Program-made: the position numbers and the translations under genes
Part shown: positions 1 through 11,115 of the stretch, piece by piece
How the letters are laid out: every line of letters starts with the position of its first letter
How positions within the stretch are numbered: position 1 is the first letter of the stretch
Notes under the pieces: model-generated
Seen by the model: the letters and a program-made list of their open reading frames with translations, nothing else
Database searches by the model: none
Told to the model about the DNA's origin: nothing
NCBI GenBank assembly: GCA_021234155.1
Contig: JAJEKV010000001.1
Coordinates: 18,125,382 to 18,189,381, forward strand
Reading direction: 5' to 3'
Length of the DNA: 64,000 nt
From: Isoetes taiwanensis
Taxonomy: Eukaryota > Streptophyta > Lycopodiopsida > Isoetales > Isoetaceae

Positions 1-275
1 GAATCCCATCTGGGGTGATTCCGCCGGACGGAATCAGAATATGGTGATTCCGTCCGGCGATATTGCAAGTTGGTGATTCCGTGCCGTGGGATCCGTGACG
101 GGTGATTCCATCTGGCGGTATTCCATCGTCGTGATTCCGTCCGGCGGAATACTAGAAATGTGATTCCATCGCATGGATTACTCACGTGGTGATTCCATCG
201 CGTGGAATACCTGCTTGGTGATTCCGTCCGGCAGTAGTCTACTGTTGTGATTCCACGGGGAAGTATAGAATGGAC
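1..275. repeat. 29-bp minisatellite array
   Basis: Nine consecutive units begin with the invariant octamer GTGATTCC at 15, 44, 73, 102, 131, 160, 189, 218 and 247, so the period is exactly 29 bp. Bases 1-14 look like the end of a further unit, so the array runs off the left edge. After the octamer comes a semi-conserved core, most often GTCCGGCGGAAT, which makes an imperfect palindrome with the ATTCC of the octamer; the last 6-9 bases of each unit vary. One more off-register unit starts at 337. A 29-bp period is not a multiple of three and no long frame spans it, so it is not coding. Confidence 0.93.
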
Positions 276-404
276 GGTCGTACTGTCAGGTACGGATAAC
301 GGGGCTGCCGGAACGGATCCCATTCCCGGAGGGTCTGTGATTCCGCGGGAAAGTATTCACCGCGATGGAATCAACCAAAACCAGAGTAACGATATTTTCA
401 CCCT

Positions 405-444
405 TCGTAGACGTTAAAAATCTATTATATCATATTCTATTCTT
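405..444 (+). repeat. LINE 3' tail fragment
   Basis: This short block, containing GTAGACGTTAAAAA followed by TCTATT-type repeats, matches the terminal block of LINE C (17740-17777) and of the LINE fragment at 24285-24325. It marks the 3' terminus of another copy of that family. The usual GC hairpin is not recognisable upstream; the minisatellite lies there instead. Confidence 0.6.
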
Positions 445-610
445 GTGATGGTATTTTATTTTTGTTATGAGTATCTTTAACAAATTTGGTGTTTTATTTC
501 CAATCAACCTGAAGCAATATGGCCTGCAATGTTGTTAGGAATAGAAGGCTTCTTGTTCAAAGGGAACTTCACAATCTATCCGGATGGAGTTGTATAAAAA
601 GACAAGAGAT

Positions 611-1057
611 AAATTTAAAGAAAAAATCCAATTATACCCCTCAGGTTTTTTAATATTCCAAAAATATCCGCCAAACGAAAGAATTTTTGTAAATATGATA
701 ATATAATTTTGTGGCTCCTCAAATTCAAAAGTTATCTCACGAACATTATAAACTAGGATAAGATCTTTCCAACACAATCACACTAATCTAAATCGGAGTT
801 GAAATTCACAAGTAACACTTATTTGCGTTGTTTTTTATAATACTCCTTTAGAACACTGTAGATTTCAACTCCACTTTAGATGATTCTATTGCTGCTCGAT
901 ACGTCTCTCTATCCGCTATAAATTTCACGAAAGCCACTCTTTTATTTAATAGATTACAAAAATGTTATTGGCATTTGAGCTAAATACCATGTTTCTGAGG
1001 GTATTTTTAGAATATTTGTAAATTTAGGAGGGGTATATTTGAAATTTTCCCTAAATT
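611..1057. mobile_element. Possible MITE with imperfect terminal inverted repeats
   Basis: Sequence at about 611-670 resembles the reverse complement of about 996-1057. Both arms share an ATACCCCTC core, an AATTTA end and an AATATTC/AAAAATA block. The arms are diverged (roughly three quarters matching by eye) and enclose about 330 bp of AT-rich DNA with no convincing ORF. This fits an old non-autonomous TIR element. No clear target-site duplication was found and the superfamily is not assigned. Confidence 0.45.
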
Positions 1058-1422
1058 CAAAAAAATTTTTTTTTTTTGAGGGAATGAGATTTTTTCCATT
1101 AATTATAGATTAAAAAGTACATATAGTTGAAGTATTTGACCATAGTAGATCAAAATACTACAATATAGTTAAGCAAAACATAAGGCAAAACATAAAGTAG
1201 AATATGAGAGTATTTCAATGCATATCCAAAAAAGGATTGATATGCATAGAACTACATAATAAATCCGATATCTCCTGAAGTTTGTCAAAATAGGATATAT
1301 ACTGGAATTCTGCTCCTTGAAGATCTGAAAAGTCTGAGAAACCTTGAAACAGCACGAAGTCGCCAATTACCTGAAAATTAAGGATGAAAATTTGACAACA
1401 CTATTGGATAAGGAAACAAATT

Positions 1423-1953
1423 TTATGAGTCAAGGAAAGGGAAGTGATCAGAAAAGGTCGGGCTCAGGATGAAGTTGGTATGCCTCCCCCAATCCAAGCA
1501 TTCCAGTAGATCAGAGACATAGGATGTGGCCATTATGATCAACACATTCCCATAAACATCTGCTTTTCCCCTATGATGGTAGTAGCACTCTCTGTAATAT
1601 GTAAACTGCCTCTCTGTCATATGCATACTGGTGGTTTCCAAAAACCAGAACAAAGTGTACATCTGGTAGGTGCTCTTGCAAAACTCATAAGCCCATTGAA
1701 TCTCTAAAACTGGAAATTCTTCAAGCCTTGGGAAGATTCTCTCATGAATTTTTGATTTCCAATAAAAATCTTCGTAAGCATTGACCTGGGTATTGATCTG
1801 ACCCTTGTATCTAATGGCTTCATTGAGATCAAAGCTAGTATCCAGATCCCTCTTGCAGAAGTCTAGATATTCTAGCACAATCATAGAAAAGACTACTATT
1901 AGTATTAGAACAATGCAATTGGAATAAATTAAACTTTCCATAAAATCTCCCAA
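1423..1953 (-). CDS. Unrecognised 176-codon ORF near the 3' end of LINE A
   Basis: An uninterrupted frame on the same strand as LINE A, just downstream of its zinc-binding domain and overlapping that frame's end in a different phase. The product would have a hydrophobic stretch near residues 10-28, then a mixed charged region rich in Tyr, Glu and aromatic residues. I do not recognise a family, and the RNase H pattern sometimes found at the end of plant LINE ORF2 is not visible. It may be a relic of host sequence, an extra LINE frame or chance. Confidence 0.3.
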   Translation of the reverse strand: MGDFMESLIYSNCIVLILIVVFSMIVLEYLDFCKRDLDTSFDLNEAIRYKGQINTQVNAYEDFYWKSKIHERIFPRLEEFPVLEIQWAYEFCKSTYQMYTLFWFLETTSMHMTERQFTYYRECYYHHRGKADVYGNVLIIMATSYVSDLLECLDWGRHTNFILSPTFSDHFPFLDS

Positions 1954-1999
1954 TACTATTCCATTTTTCGTTTAAAGAAACATTTTGCCCTTTCTGAAC

Positions 2000-4637
2000 A
2001 GTAGCAGTGCTCTGCAATTCATGAATAATGTTTATTTTAATCCAGAAAATGGAAGTCTGATGGTTCTCATATAAGCATCTGTTTCTGTGTTTCCAAATAT
2101 TCCATAAAATAATGTGAAGAATAGTGTTATAGAATACATCATTGGTTAGAAAATAATCAATAAAAGGATTTGCTTTTTTGACATTGAATTTAACTTCACA
2201 CCAATTCCATAAGCCATTTAACTTCCTGCAATGGAAAATGTGTATCATAGACTCAGCAGAGTCTTGACATAAAGCACAAATTGAGGAAATAGGGGCCAAG
2301 CCATTTTTTAGCCTGCTAGGATTGTAGAGTTTAGCAGCAGATTCCAGATTAGGCAGGCTCTTATTGGCCATTAACCAAATGAAGAAGAAAATTTTAGGGG
2401 TGCATAAGGAAAGCCAAATATTCCTGCAAAGTTCAGAATCATGCTCATCATTGATATTCCAGTAGTGTTTAGCTTGAGTTTGTTCCAAGAACAGAATTTG
2501 ATAAATAAGCTTTTATGAGATTATAAAGCTTTTTATTAGATAGGGTACCATTTAACTTCTTCTTCAAAGCTGTCTAAGTGATCCATCTGTTATCCATTTG
2601 AAGATCCCCAATGGAAATAATTCCAGCATTTTTCCATTTCTTGTACATCCTAGGATGCTTGAAGGCAAGAGGAGTGCTTCTAGAGTTTGACAGAATAGGA
2701 TTCCAGAAGATTAAAGTATGAGAGCTAAAATTATTGACTCCCTGGTGTTCATAGTAACCCGAAATTTTGTTCCAAACAATGATCATATTTCTCATAATTG
2801 GAGAGATGTGAGGAGCAGGCTGGATTGGAAAAAAGGCAGAAGAAGGCAAATAATGTTCAATTGTTGGATGGCCTCTAAGTTTGCATTTTTCCAACCAATA
2901 TCTGATAAAAACAGCAGCTGGATTGTTTTTCTGAAAAAGAGTTTTCCAGATATACTTGCCAACTAAGGCTGAACCCTGAAGGAAGAGATTTTTACATCCA
3001 ATGCCACCTTTTGATTTTGGCTTAGTAAGATAACTCCAGTTGATAAGATGATTTTTGCCCCATATAAAGTCTCTGACAATTTTTTCAAGCTGCAGATAGA
3101 TAGATTTTGGAGCAAGCAGAGCAGAAGAAAAATAAATGTGAGAGCTTGCAATAACATTGTTGGCAATTATGCATCTACCTGCCATGGAAAGACAGTTGCC
3201 ATAATAATTCAATTTCCTTTTGTTATTGGAAATGATAGGATTCCACAATCCCTTGATATTGTTGTCCAAGGACAAAGGTAACCCCAAGAGCTTAGAAGCT
3301 TGAGAGGAATTTATGCAACTAATTCCACAGATAGAATGTTGATTTGTCTCTCCAATAATGCTGCACTTCTTAAGGTTTAGGGAAATGCCAGATGCAGCAC
3401 TAAAAGCCTTGATAATCTCAAGATAAGAACTAATATTGGAGACATCATTTTAAAGGAAGCTGAAAGAATCATCTGCATATTGCAGAATATTCATGTTTGA
3501 TGTATTGTCTGGCAAAATCAAACCCTTTATGTTTCCAAGACTCTGCTGGTGGTTGATCACTCGAGTGAGAATCTCAGTGACAGCAACAAAAATATAGGGG
3601 GCAAGAGGACAACCTTGTCTAACTCCTCTGGCCAGAGTGGAAAAAAGAACCTAGAGAGCCATTAATCAAAACAGCAGATTGAGATCTAGAATTCAAACCA
3701 TGAATCAATTTGATGAAATTTTCTGAGCCAAGATAATTCAGAGCAAAGTTAATAAAGTTCCAATGAACTGTATCAAAGGCTTTGGAAAAATCTAATTTCA
3801 GAAGAACACAATTTTGGTTGGTACGCTTATTCCAGTGAAGCCCCTCAACAGCAGCAATGTAATTGTCTAAAATATACCTGTTTGGGAGAAAAGCAGATTG
3901 AGAAGGACTTATAACATTCTGTAAATGGCCCTTGACTCTATTGGCAATAATTTTAGCACATACCTTATAAGAAGTGTTGGTCAATGATATAGGTCTCCAG
4001 TCTGAAAATGTTGAAGGGTCCTCTTTTTTTGGAATTAAAGAAATCAGACCAGCAGAGATAGCTGGATGAAGATGATTAGACAGCCAAAAACCATGAATCA
4101 TTCTAGAGAAATCACAATGTAAAACCTCCCAAAAGTGAATATAAAAATCAGATGGGAAGCCATCAGGACCAGGGCTTTTCCCTTTAGCTAGAGATGTTAA
4201 TTGAATATCTCTTCAACACTAGGAGGATTGGATAAATTTATATTCATGGAATCATTTTCATCTGGATCCTGATTTTTAGGAAGATTCTGAACCATATCAT
4301 AGAAAACATTGGCCCTGCTGATAGTGTTAGAGTCATAAGGTTGTTGAGAGAAAACATCAGAATATTTACTGTTAAAGAAATTCGAGATCTCAGAATGTTT
4401 GTCTAGGATGGTATCATCATCTGAGATAATTTTGGAAATATTAGACTTGAGGAGCTTATTTTTGGCCACCCTGAAAAAGAATTTGGAATTTCCCTTATCT
4501 AAACTGGCATGGTATTTCAACTTACAAGAGATAGCAGCACCTTTAGCTTCACATTCCTCTATTAATTTGATAGAATTTTCCAAATTACCTTCCAATAAAT
4601 GCAAGTTAATATTTTGAGGATCATCTTGAAGCTGCAA
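2000..4637 (-). pseudogene. LINE A reverse transcriptase and zinc-binding C-terminus, degraded
   Basis: On the minus strand, 4637-4197 holds the pre-RT linker. 4101-3619 holds RT blocks including LISLIPKK, DWRPISLTN, QSAFLPNR and the aspartate-bearing LDFSKAFDTVHW. The YADD catalytic motif is present at about 3485 but an in-frame stop follows a few codons later. 3287-2574 is the thumb/connection region (GRCIIANNVIASS). 2488-2000 carries the zf-RVT pattern, with CALC, a spaced HIFHC and IWKHRNRCLYEN. The domain order is that of plant L1 LINEs; several stops make it non-functional. Confidence 0.88.
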
Positions 4638-4654
4638 TCTAACTTTCTTAATAT

Positions 4655-4663
4655 CATGAAGAT
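4655..4663. repeat. Target-site duplication of LINE B, left copy
   Basis: CATGAAGAT, identical to 6146-6154, directly adjoining the poly(T) end of the insertion. Confidence 0.85.
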
Positions 4664-6145
4664 TTTTTTTTTTTTTTTTTTTTTTTTGAAGAATATAGGA
4701 ATATATTAAACCACTAGAATGCGATCAAGTACAATGATAAGTGTGATGCTAAGAAATGAAGTGCCCATCATGATTCACAATCTGTAGAAATGTCGACCAA
4801 ATTTCCCGCTTAACTGTGCCAGGCAAACTTGAGACTTGGTAAGTCTGCCACAACTTATGCCTCAAGATCGGAACCAACCGAAAAGGGCTAAGCACTGCAT
4901 TCTGAAAGACCTTCGCTCTCCATCTTTTCCAAATCAACCACAGAAGCCAAGCTCTGCATAAATGGAACGCCTGCTGCTTGGCCATTGGCCAACTGCTAGG
5001 AAAGACTCCCAAGAGAATCTTCTGACTGCACAGTGAAGACCCAAAGAGGGCTCTCACCCGGGACCAAGCTGCCCCTACCCTGCATTGCATAGGACAAAGC
5101 AATGCTCAATGGTCTCTCGGACGCCTCCCACAAAGAGGGCATGTTTCCGCTACACGAGGCTTGAACCCGTGGACTCGGACATTCACCCCGAGGCTACGGT
5201 GCAAGATCACGCCACAAAAGGGTGCGGATTTTAGAGGAGGCAATGTATTCCACGCCCACTTCCACATGGCGGGCCACTTACTCCCTCGAAGCTTAAGCCA
5301 CCACTTATCCGAAGGCGCAACGTGTCTGCCAGCTAGAAGCCCATAAGCCGATGCTACAAACCGAGATGCATCAAGTCCACTATGCGACTTCCAAACGCCA
5401 TTGACTTGAGAAGACAACTCGCAATGGAATAGCATTAGCAATTCCCGCCCAAGTCCCAGATGTCCCCACCGGGCCAAATCGCCCCTAAAAACTCCCACGG
5501 CGCCGGTGACCCTCCCAATACCGCCACGGATGGATGTTACCCCCTGCCGCAATCCATGGCGCCCGAAAAGTACCGGGTGTAGAGAAGAGGCCAAGGGAGA
5601 GGCAGAGTCCAAGGGCACCCAGAGAAAGGGCGATGAGGCTACCATACACCGCTAGGGTCCAATGAAAAGAGAACCTTGACCACCTTCCAAGCCTTCGTGA
5701 GACCTTTAAGAAAGGGCTAAGCATGAGGGAATGGCCGCAAATCCTCAAGCAGAGCCCACGGCGGTGAGCCGGAATTGCCGGGCTTCCTAAACACAATAGA
5801 GTGGGCGGCGATCGCGCTTAACAGAGCCAAACACGGGATTGTTGCTTCTGCAACAATTGCCAGATGAATTTTGACACCAGAACCTTCGTGTGCAACGACA
5901 CATCAAGCATACCTAAGCCCCCCGCCTTTTTGGGACGCACACACTTCCACCATGCCCTTCACTGTAGCCCCCTCTTCATTTCCTCCCCAAACAAAATTGC
6001 GAATGATGTCATCCAACTCCTTAACCACACTTTCTGGCGCAAGTATGCAGGAAGCTGCGTAAACATGAGTGCTACAGAGCACTGACTTGGCTACCAGAAT
6101 CCTACCAGCCGTGGTGAGTTTACTTCCCCTCCACCAATTCAGATG
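4664..6145 (-). mobile_element. LINE B: 5'-truncated L1-like insertion nested in LINE A
   Basis: A 25-base T-run at 4663-4687 is the poly(A) tail of a minus-strand insertion. The 9-bp repeat CATGAAGAT flanks it at 4655-4663 and 6146-6154. LINE A coding sequence continues on both sides. Inside, minus-strand frames give the RT thumb region (LTTAGRILVAKSVL at about 6100) and a zinc-binding domain (CPLCGRR at about 5125). It is more GC-rich than its host. Several frames are needed to read it, so it is also decayed. Truncation at the thumb region is typical of incomplete reverse transcription. Confidence 0.92.
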
Positions 6146-6154
6146 CATGAAGAT
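6146..6154. repeat. Target-site duplication of LINE B, right copy
   Basis: CATGAAGAT, identical to 4655-4663, at the truncated 5' end of LINE B where LINE A sequence resumes. Confidence 0.85.
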
Positions 6155-6605
6155 ATTTATTCTTCTCAACACTTTTCTGAACATGGTAATTTTTGGCCCA
6201 ATTTTTGATCCATCCTTTTGCTGCTTTGATATTAGCATAGAATTCTCTCATAGATGTAGAGTTGTTCAAGCTAACTCTTGGGAGATTGGAGTAGAAAGAC
6301 TTGAATTCAGCACAGAAGGCCTCAGATTTCAAAAGATAGCAATTGAATTTGAATGGAATATTGCCTTGTCTATTGATCAGGATCTCATGTTTGATGGTTA
6401 AGAATTGGGGTTGGTGGTCTGAAATCGAGGTGCACTCATCACTGGTAATCAGACAATTGTCCCAAAAGCCATTGGTCAAATTTGTGATGTAAAATCTGTC
6501 CAAGGCACAGAACACTCTTTTACTGCCCTCTTGCTTGTTGCTCCAGGTGTATTTAGCAGTTGAGGATGGAATATGATGTAAGAGATGGTTATTAATGAGA
6601 TTATC

Positions 6606-7400
6606 CTAGGAAATCTTCTCATTACAGGATAAGTTAAGCTGTTTACCCACCTTGAGATCCCAGGAGGGAGTATTATTGAAGTCTCCATGATTTGACAGCC
6701 AGCTGTCTAAATTCAACCAAAGAGATTCTCTATCTTTTGAGTCTAGAGATTCTCTATCTCTTGAGTCTGTGGAAGCATAAATGTTTATGATGCCAAAATT
6801 ATTCTCAACTGAGGAAAAAGTAACAGCCTGCCATGATTTGCAAGGGCTGTTGAATATAGAAGTGTGTTTTAGATTTTTCCAGATAATGCATAGGCCCCCT
6901 AAAGTACCTGTGGCTTCAATCCAAATGGAGGCACTACCAAGAGAGATCCAATCTGCCAAGTTAGAGCATTCAAATTGAGGTAACCTCAATTCCTGGAGCA
7001 TGATAATATCAATATTGTATTGTCTAATTTGAGCAATTGCTCGTCTTCTTTTAAGAGGGCCTTTTATGCCCCTTAAGTTCCAAGATAAAATCTTCATAAT
7101 ATAGAAAGCAAAGAACAAGATCAGCCAGGCTAAATGATTTCTCAATTTTTTCTTCTGTCTAGTATTGGCTGCAGGAGTTTCAGCTAGGGTATGCCCTTTC
7201 TTGAATCTTGGCTTTTTCCTTTTTATGTGCTTCTCAGGCAGAGAGGAAGTTGAATTGTCAGACTTTAGGTCAGAAGGTTTTTGCAGAAAGGAATCATCAT
7301 CCCAGTTGGCTTCAGTAAGAGCAATAGGGTCAGAATTTTCCTTATCATTATCAGGTTCAGCTGAGGTAAATTCAATTTGAAAACACGATGTCCATGACAC
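6606..7400 (-). pseudogene. LINE A endonuclease domain (apurinic-like), degraded
   Basis: The frame has a basic, low-complexity N-terminal part that resembles the end of a LINE ORF1. It is followed by the start of an exonuclease-endonuclease-phosphatase fold: MKILSWNLRGIKG, then the catalytic-Glu motif MLQELRL and GGLCIIWK. The later part (NHGDFNNTPSW) is at the GDFN motif. In intact plant L1 elements this enzyme nicks the target DNA. Here ORF1 and ORF2 parts are fused in one frame and the domain breaks off at a stop near 6606; a continuation follows in another frame at 6515-6120. Confidence 0.8.
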
Positions 7401-7714
7401 AAGTCATAGAATGTTGTGGCGCAAGTAGTTTTGGAGCTGTTGCAGGTGCTTGAAAAATGATCTGGTTGAAACTGATGTCATTCGGACAATCTTAAGAAAA
7501 CAAAGCATTTTCCTATCCACAAAAAAAAAAGTTTGTTAAACTCTCTTGCAGACCTATACTTTGTGTAGATTCATTCCTTAACAGAGTCTATACAAGGCAG
7601 CAATTGCTGCTCAAAATGTTAGCAAGCTTCTCAATTATGGTTAGAGAGACAGGACTCATGTGAATCCACAATTGCAACAAACGCTCATCAGCACTTGAAT
7701 TTAAAAATATATAA

Positions 7715-10700
7715 TCAGTTCCCTTCTTTGGGACTTTGATATCCATCATTCGCCCTGTCATCATCATATTTGCCACCATTTCCCTCGTGATTATTTTCAA
7801 CATCACCTCCTTCCATCATGGCTGATGCCATTGCAATAACATTCTGAAAAAAGAGACAGTATAAGAAAGCTGGCTAAATTAAACGCAGCATGAAACAGAC
7901 AGGCTCAAACTACAAACTAACAACCTCTAATTCTGTTTCACTGTGCTTCAATCTCTCCTTACAATCCTTGACGTCAAGAACAGCTTGTTGAAGCTAACAA
8001 TAAGAAAAACTTATTGTCAATTTTCAGATTCCAGCACCAGAAAATTAAATACGTGACTGAAAATGACCATACCTTTCGCAGTTGATTGCGACGATGAGAA
8101 GCTGCTGCTTGCGCACTTGCCAAAGACTCCTCCAACCTCTATATCAAAGAGACAAAATGGAAACGAACCATCAGACTAAATGGAAATGACTGCACCCATT
8201 ATTGTAAAGTTTTAGAAAACCTAAGGCACCTGTCCAGCACTTTGCAGGTCTGCAATATGCTGATCTGCATGATCCATATCCCTTTCGAGCAGCGAAATCT
8301 ACAATTAAAAACATTGTGTCATGCGAGATGTAATGTTATATTTCTTTTGATACCTTTTGTTTATAATCTCCAAACCTGCTCCTGAAGCTCTTGGCTCTTC
8401 TGTAAGCTTCTCTCCAATTCCTCTTTCAGCTGATTAAATAAGTATTATTAAGTAATCCAGAATAACTTTTTGAACAGGTTGATACTACCTTCAAACGGTC
8501 CAAACTTTTATCTTTAATTATCCTGCCACCACCAACTTTTGGTGCACTTGTGGGCTCATCGGAATATCGCAACCTGTTCATTAACAAAATAACTGAATTA
8601 GTTAAACCATCAATCTAAAAAATGGATTACCAGCAAAACGCCTATGAATCTTACCCATCAGAACTTCCAGGAGAAAGTGGAGATTGACTATGTTGCACAT
8701 GTTGAGAACCAGAATGGCTACGGCCTAAAACACAAAAGTACATTTTATCCACATGAGATGTTCGCCAAATGTAGTTGTGTTAGGGTGAATGATACAGAAT
8801 CCAAATAAAGTTCTAGCCACAATTTCAGAAATTCAAGACTTTACAACAGGCATTTACCTCCAATTATTTCAAACAATTACAAGATATTCTAACAAAAATG
8901 GGGACAACCTTTTCTTGGAGATCTACTGCGTCGGCGCACAGGAGAGTGACCACGTGATGATCGAAAATTCCTAGGGGACGGTCTCCTGTTTCCGACAGGG
9001 GAAAAGCGCCGGCCTCTCCTATATGAAACAGTATACAGAGTGAACAGATACTTTAACTGACAAGAATAACGGACTATATAAAGGATACTTACCCATTCCT
9101 ATCTCTATTTCTATTCATTCTGTTGTCTCTATCCCTATTTTCTCTGTCTCTACCATGGAAATCACGTCCTGGTACTCTCGAAGTCTTATTCTTCACTTCA
9201 TCCACTTTCACAGTTCTTCCATCAATGGCCTGCCCATTGGTAAAAATGCATGATCAGCTATACCTTAATACAACAAGTGGGCCCCGCATAGATTATAATT
9301 CAAGATTAAAAGGCCTAACACCATTGCTAGAAGAAAACTGGCTCAATATCTCACATATATAAAAAGGAAGATTGGCACTTTGAGCATACCTTTCCATCCA
9401 TTCTACGAATGGCATCAGCTGCAGCCCGGGGATTGCTGAATGTTACAAATCCATATCCTCGTGATTGCCCTTCTGGGTCAAGCACTACCTGTGAAGTAAG
9501 ATGAGTGGTCAAGAGCAAACCAGAACGACTCACTTGTGAAGAATTATAACATCTTAATTGCCTTAAAAAAATGGTAGGCAGCCTGACTTATAACTAAAAG
9601 TTCCTCACCAGAAACTTCAATCCTGTCCTAAAACTCAATAAAGTTTCCCAGCATAACAAATAGTATACCAGAATGGCATTTGTCCATTCTTCACCAATAA
9701 TGTAGTTACGACTAAGTTAAGCCTCCTTCGAAATATAATGCAGCACTTTATATGTATGCAACAAGTAAACATTCTTTGTCCTCATAAGATGCCCATCTCC
9801 ATAATCAAATTTGAGATCGACTGATTATGTCCAACCTCATGGTGCTGTATGTGAATTTTTTGCTCCAGAAAGTAAATAGTCCAACTTTGGTTCTATATCT
9901 ACCAAAAGCACGCCATATCATAACCATCACCATGCCATGGAGCAGCACTATTAAACATCAACGAATTAAGGAATCGTGTAGTCTGCTCCTGGCTGAATGT
10001 GGACTGGAGTCCAGGACACTCCCTATGAGTAATGTTGGGTTCAGTTAGAAATAAAATCAAATAGTCGGGATGCAGTCTAAGTACCCTTTCCAACAACTAT
10101 AAATAATATTATCCCCCAGAATCTTTTGATGAAAAATGCAAAGAAACTTACCGCATGTATACATTGAACTAAAAAGCGAGGATGGTAACCAACAAGGTAT
10201 TTTATACATGTGGTACTCAGGAGAGCAAAAGCCAAAGTACTCAAAACCATGGAACTGCGACCACATCACAGGTGGATAAACGCCAGCATGTCACCATAAT
10301 ACCATCTGAAGCTTCTTCGCATGATCGTAAAGCAATAGGAAATACCAGAGGCAATAGATAGAAAATGTAACTGCTTAAAACTGATCCAATGTGATCATCT
10401 CTCCAGATTCCCGCATAATGCTTGATTGAATGTTTATCGAGCACCAAAAGTAGTAAATATAGAAATAACACTGTTTCCATTACGAAATTCTGTGTCTTGG
10501 CAACCACTATCACTGAAACAATAGATGAAATGAACATAAAGGTGTATAAAGGCATATAACTCTCCAACGTTTGGACACAAGAAACCTCAGCACGGTGAAA
10601 TACAAAGCTTCCAACCGCTGTCTTGATAGTTCATTGCCAGTCTGTCTTCAACATAAAGAAGTTGAACAAGAATAGCTACAGCCATGCTGCGACATGATCA

Positions 10701-11115
10701 AGCTTCAGTCGAATGCGGTCTTACTTCTATTCCATGGTAAAGATTGAAGAGCTAAAACATTCAAACAACATTGCTGCAATACTTATGAGAAAAATAACGA
10801 AGACCATTTAGGTAGGTGGCAGTGTCATATGAAAAACTGGAATACGCCCAAAACATTTGCAAGCCTTTTCCTAAAAGTTCCTAGATATCAGCAAACAGAG
10901 AAGAAACTAAATGATACCATCGAAATTGACCACCAATCACATTTCAGCTTGATGCTAGAACGAGAAGACCTAAACTAGGGAAAGTTTTGAAGGTATATAA
11001 TAACCTTCACTGCCTTAATCTCTCCATATTCTTCAAATGCTTTCCGCATTGCATCTTCTGTAGTATCATAAGAAAGACCTCCCACATAGACAGAGCTCGA
11101 GTCGTCGATCGTCAT
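7715..11115 (-). CDS. RRM / RS-rich / coiled-coil RNA-binding protein, intact 11-exon gene
   Basis: Exons (minus): 11115-11005, 9488-9390, 9229-9093, 9018-8909, 8724-8655, 8573-8489, 8429-8376, 8298-8230, 8138-8073, 7993-7925, 7843-7715. All junctions obey GT-AG and the phases join into 332 codons plus TGA. Residues 9-14 are RNP2 (VYVGGL) and 47-54 are RNP1 (RGYGFVTF), giving one N-terminal RRM to about residue 82. Residues 90-120 are Arg/Asp/Asn-rich and about 120-155 contain RS/SP dipeptides (HSPVRRRSRSPRK). Residues about 197-292 form a heptad-like coiled coil, followed by an acidic, Asn/Gly-rich tail. The layout suggests an SR-like nuclear splicing or mRNP factor; that role is inferred from domains. 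The start is the first Met before RNP2. Intron 1 is about 1.5 kb; the others are short. Confidence 0.9.

Larger units (their letters stand above)
1066..7366 (-). mobile_element. LINE A: old L1-like retrotransposon, 5' truncated, split by LINE B
   Basis: Read on the minus strand, the order is: tail of an ORF1-like frame (7400-7100), endonuclease domain (7090-6600), linker (6515-6150), LINE B insertion, linker (4637-4197), reverse transcriptase (4101-3430), thumb/connection (3287-2574) and a terminal zinc-binding domain (2488-2000). A T-run at 1066-1077 may be its poly(A) tail. A 9-bp direct repeat TAAATTCAA at 1052-1060 and 7367-7375 is a weak candidate target-site duplication, because the left copy overlaps the possible MITE. 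Stops and frameshifts are frequent, so the element is dead. Confidence 0.85.

Noticed and set aside
1-275. CRISPR-like array
   Set aside because: The conserved part is only 8 bp plus a loose core, the variable parts are 6-9 bp, there are no cas genes, and the context is eukaryotic.
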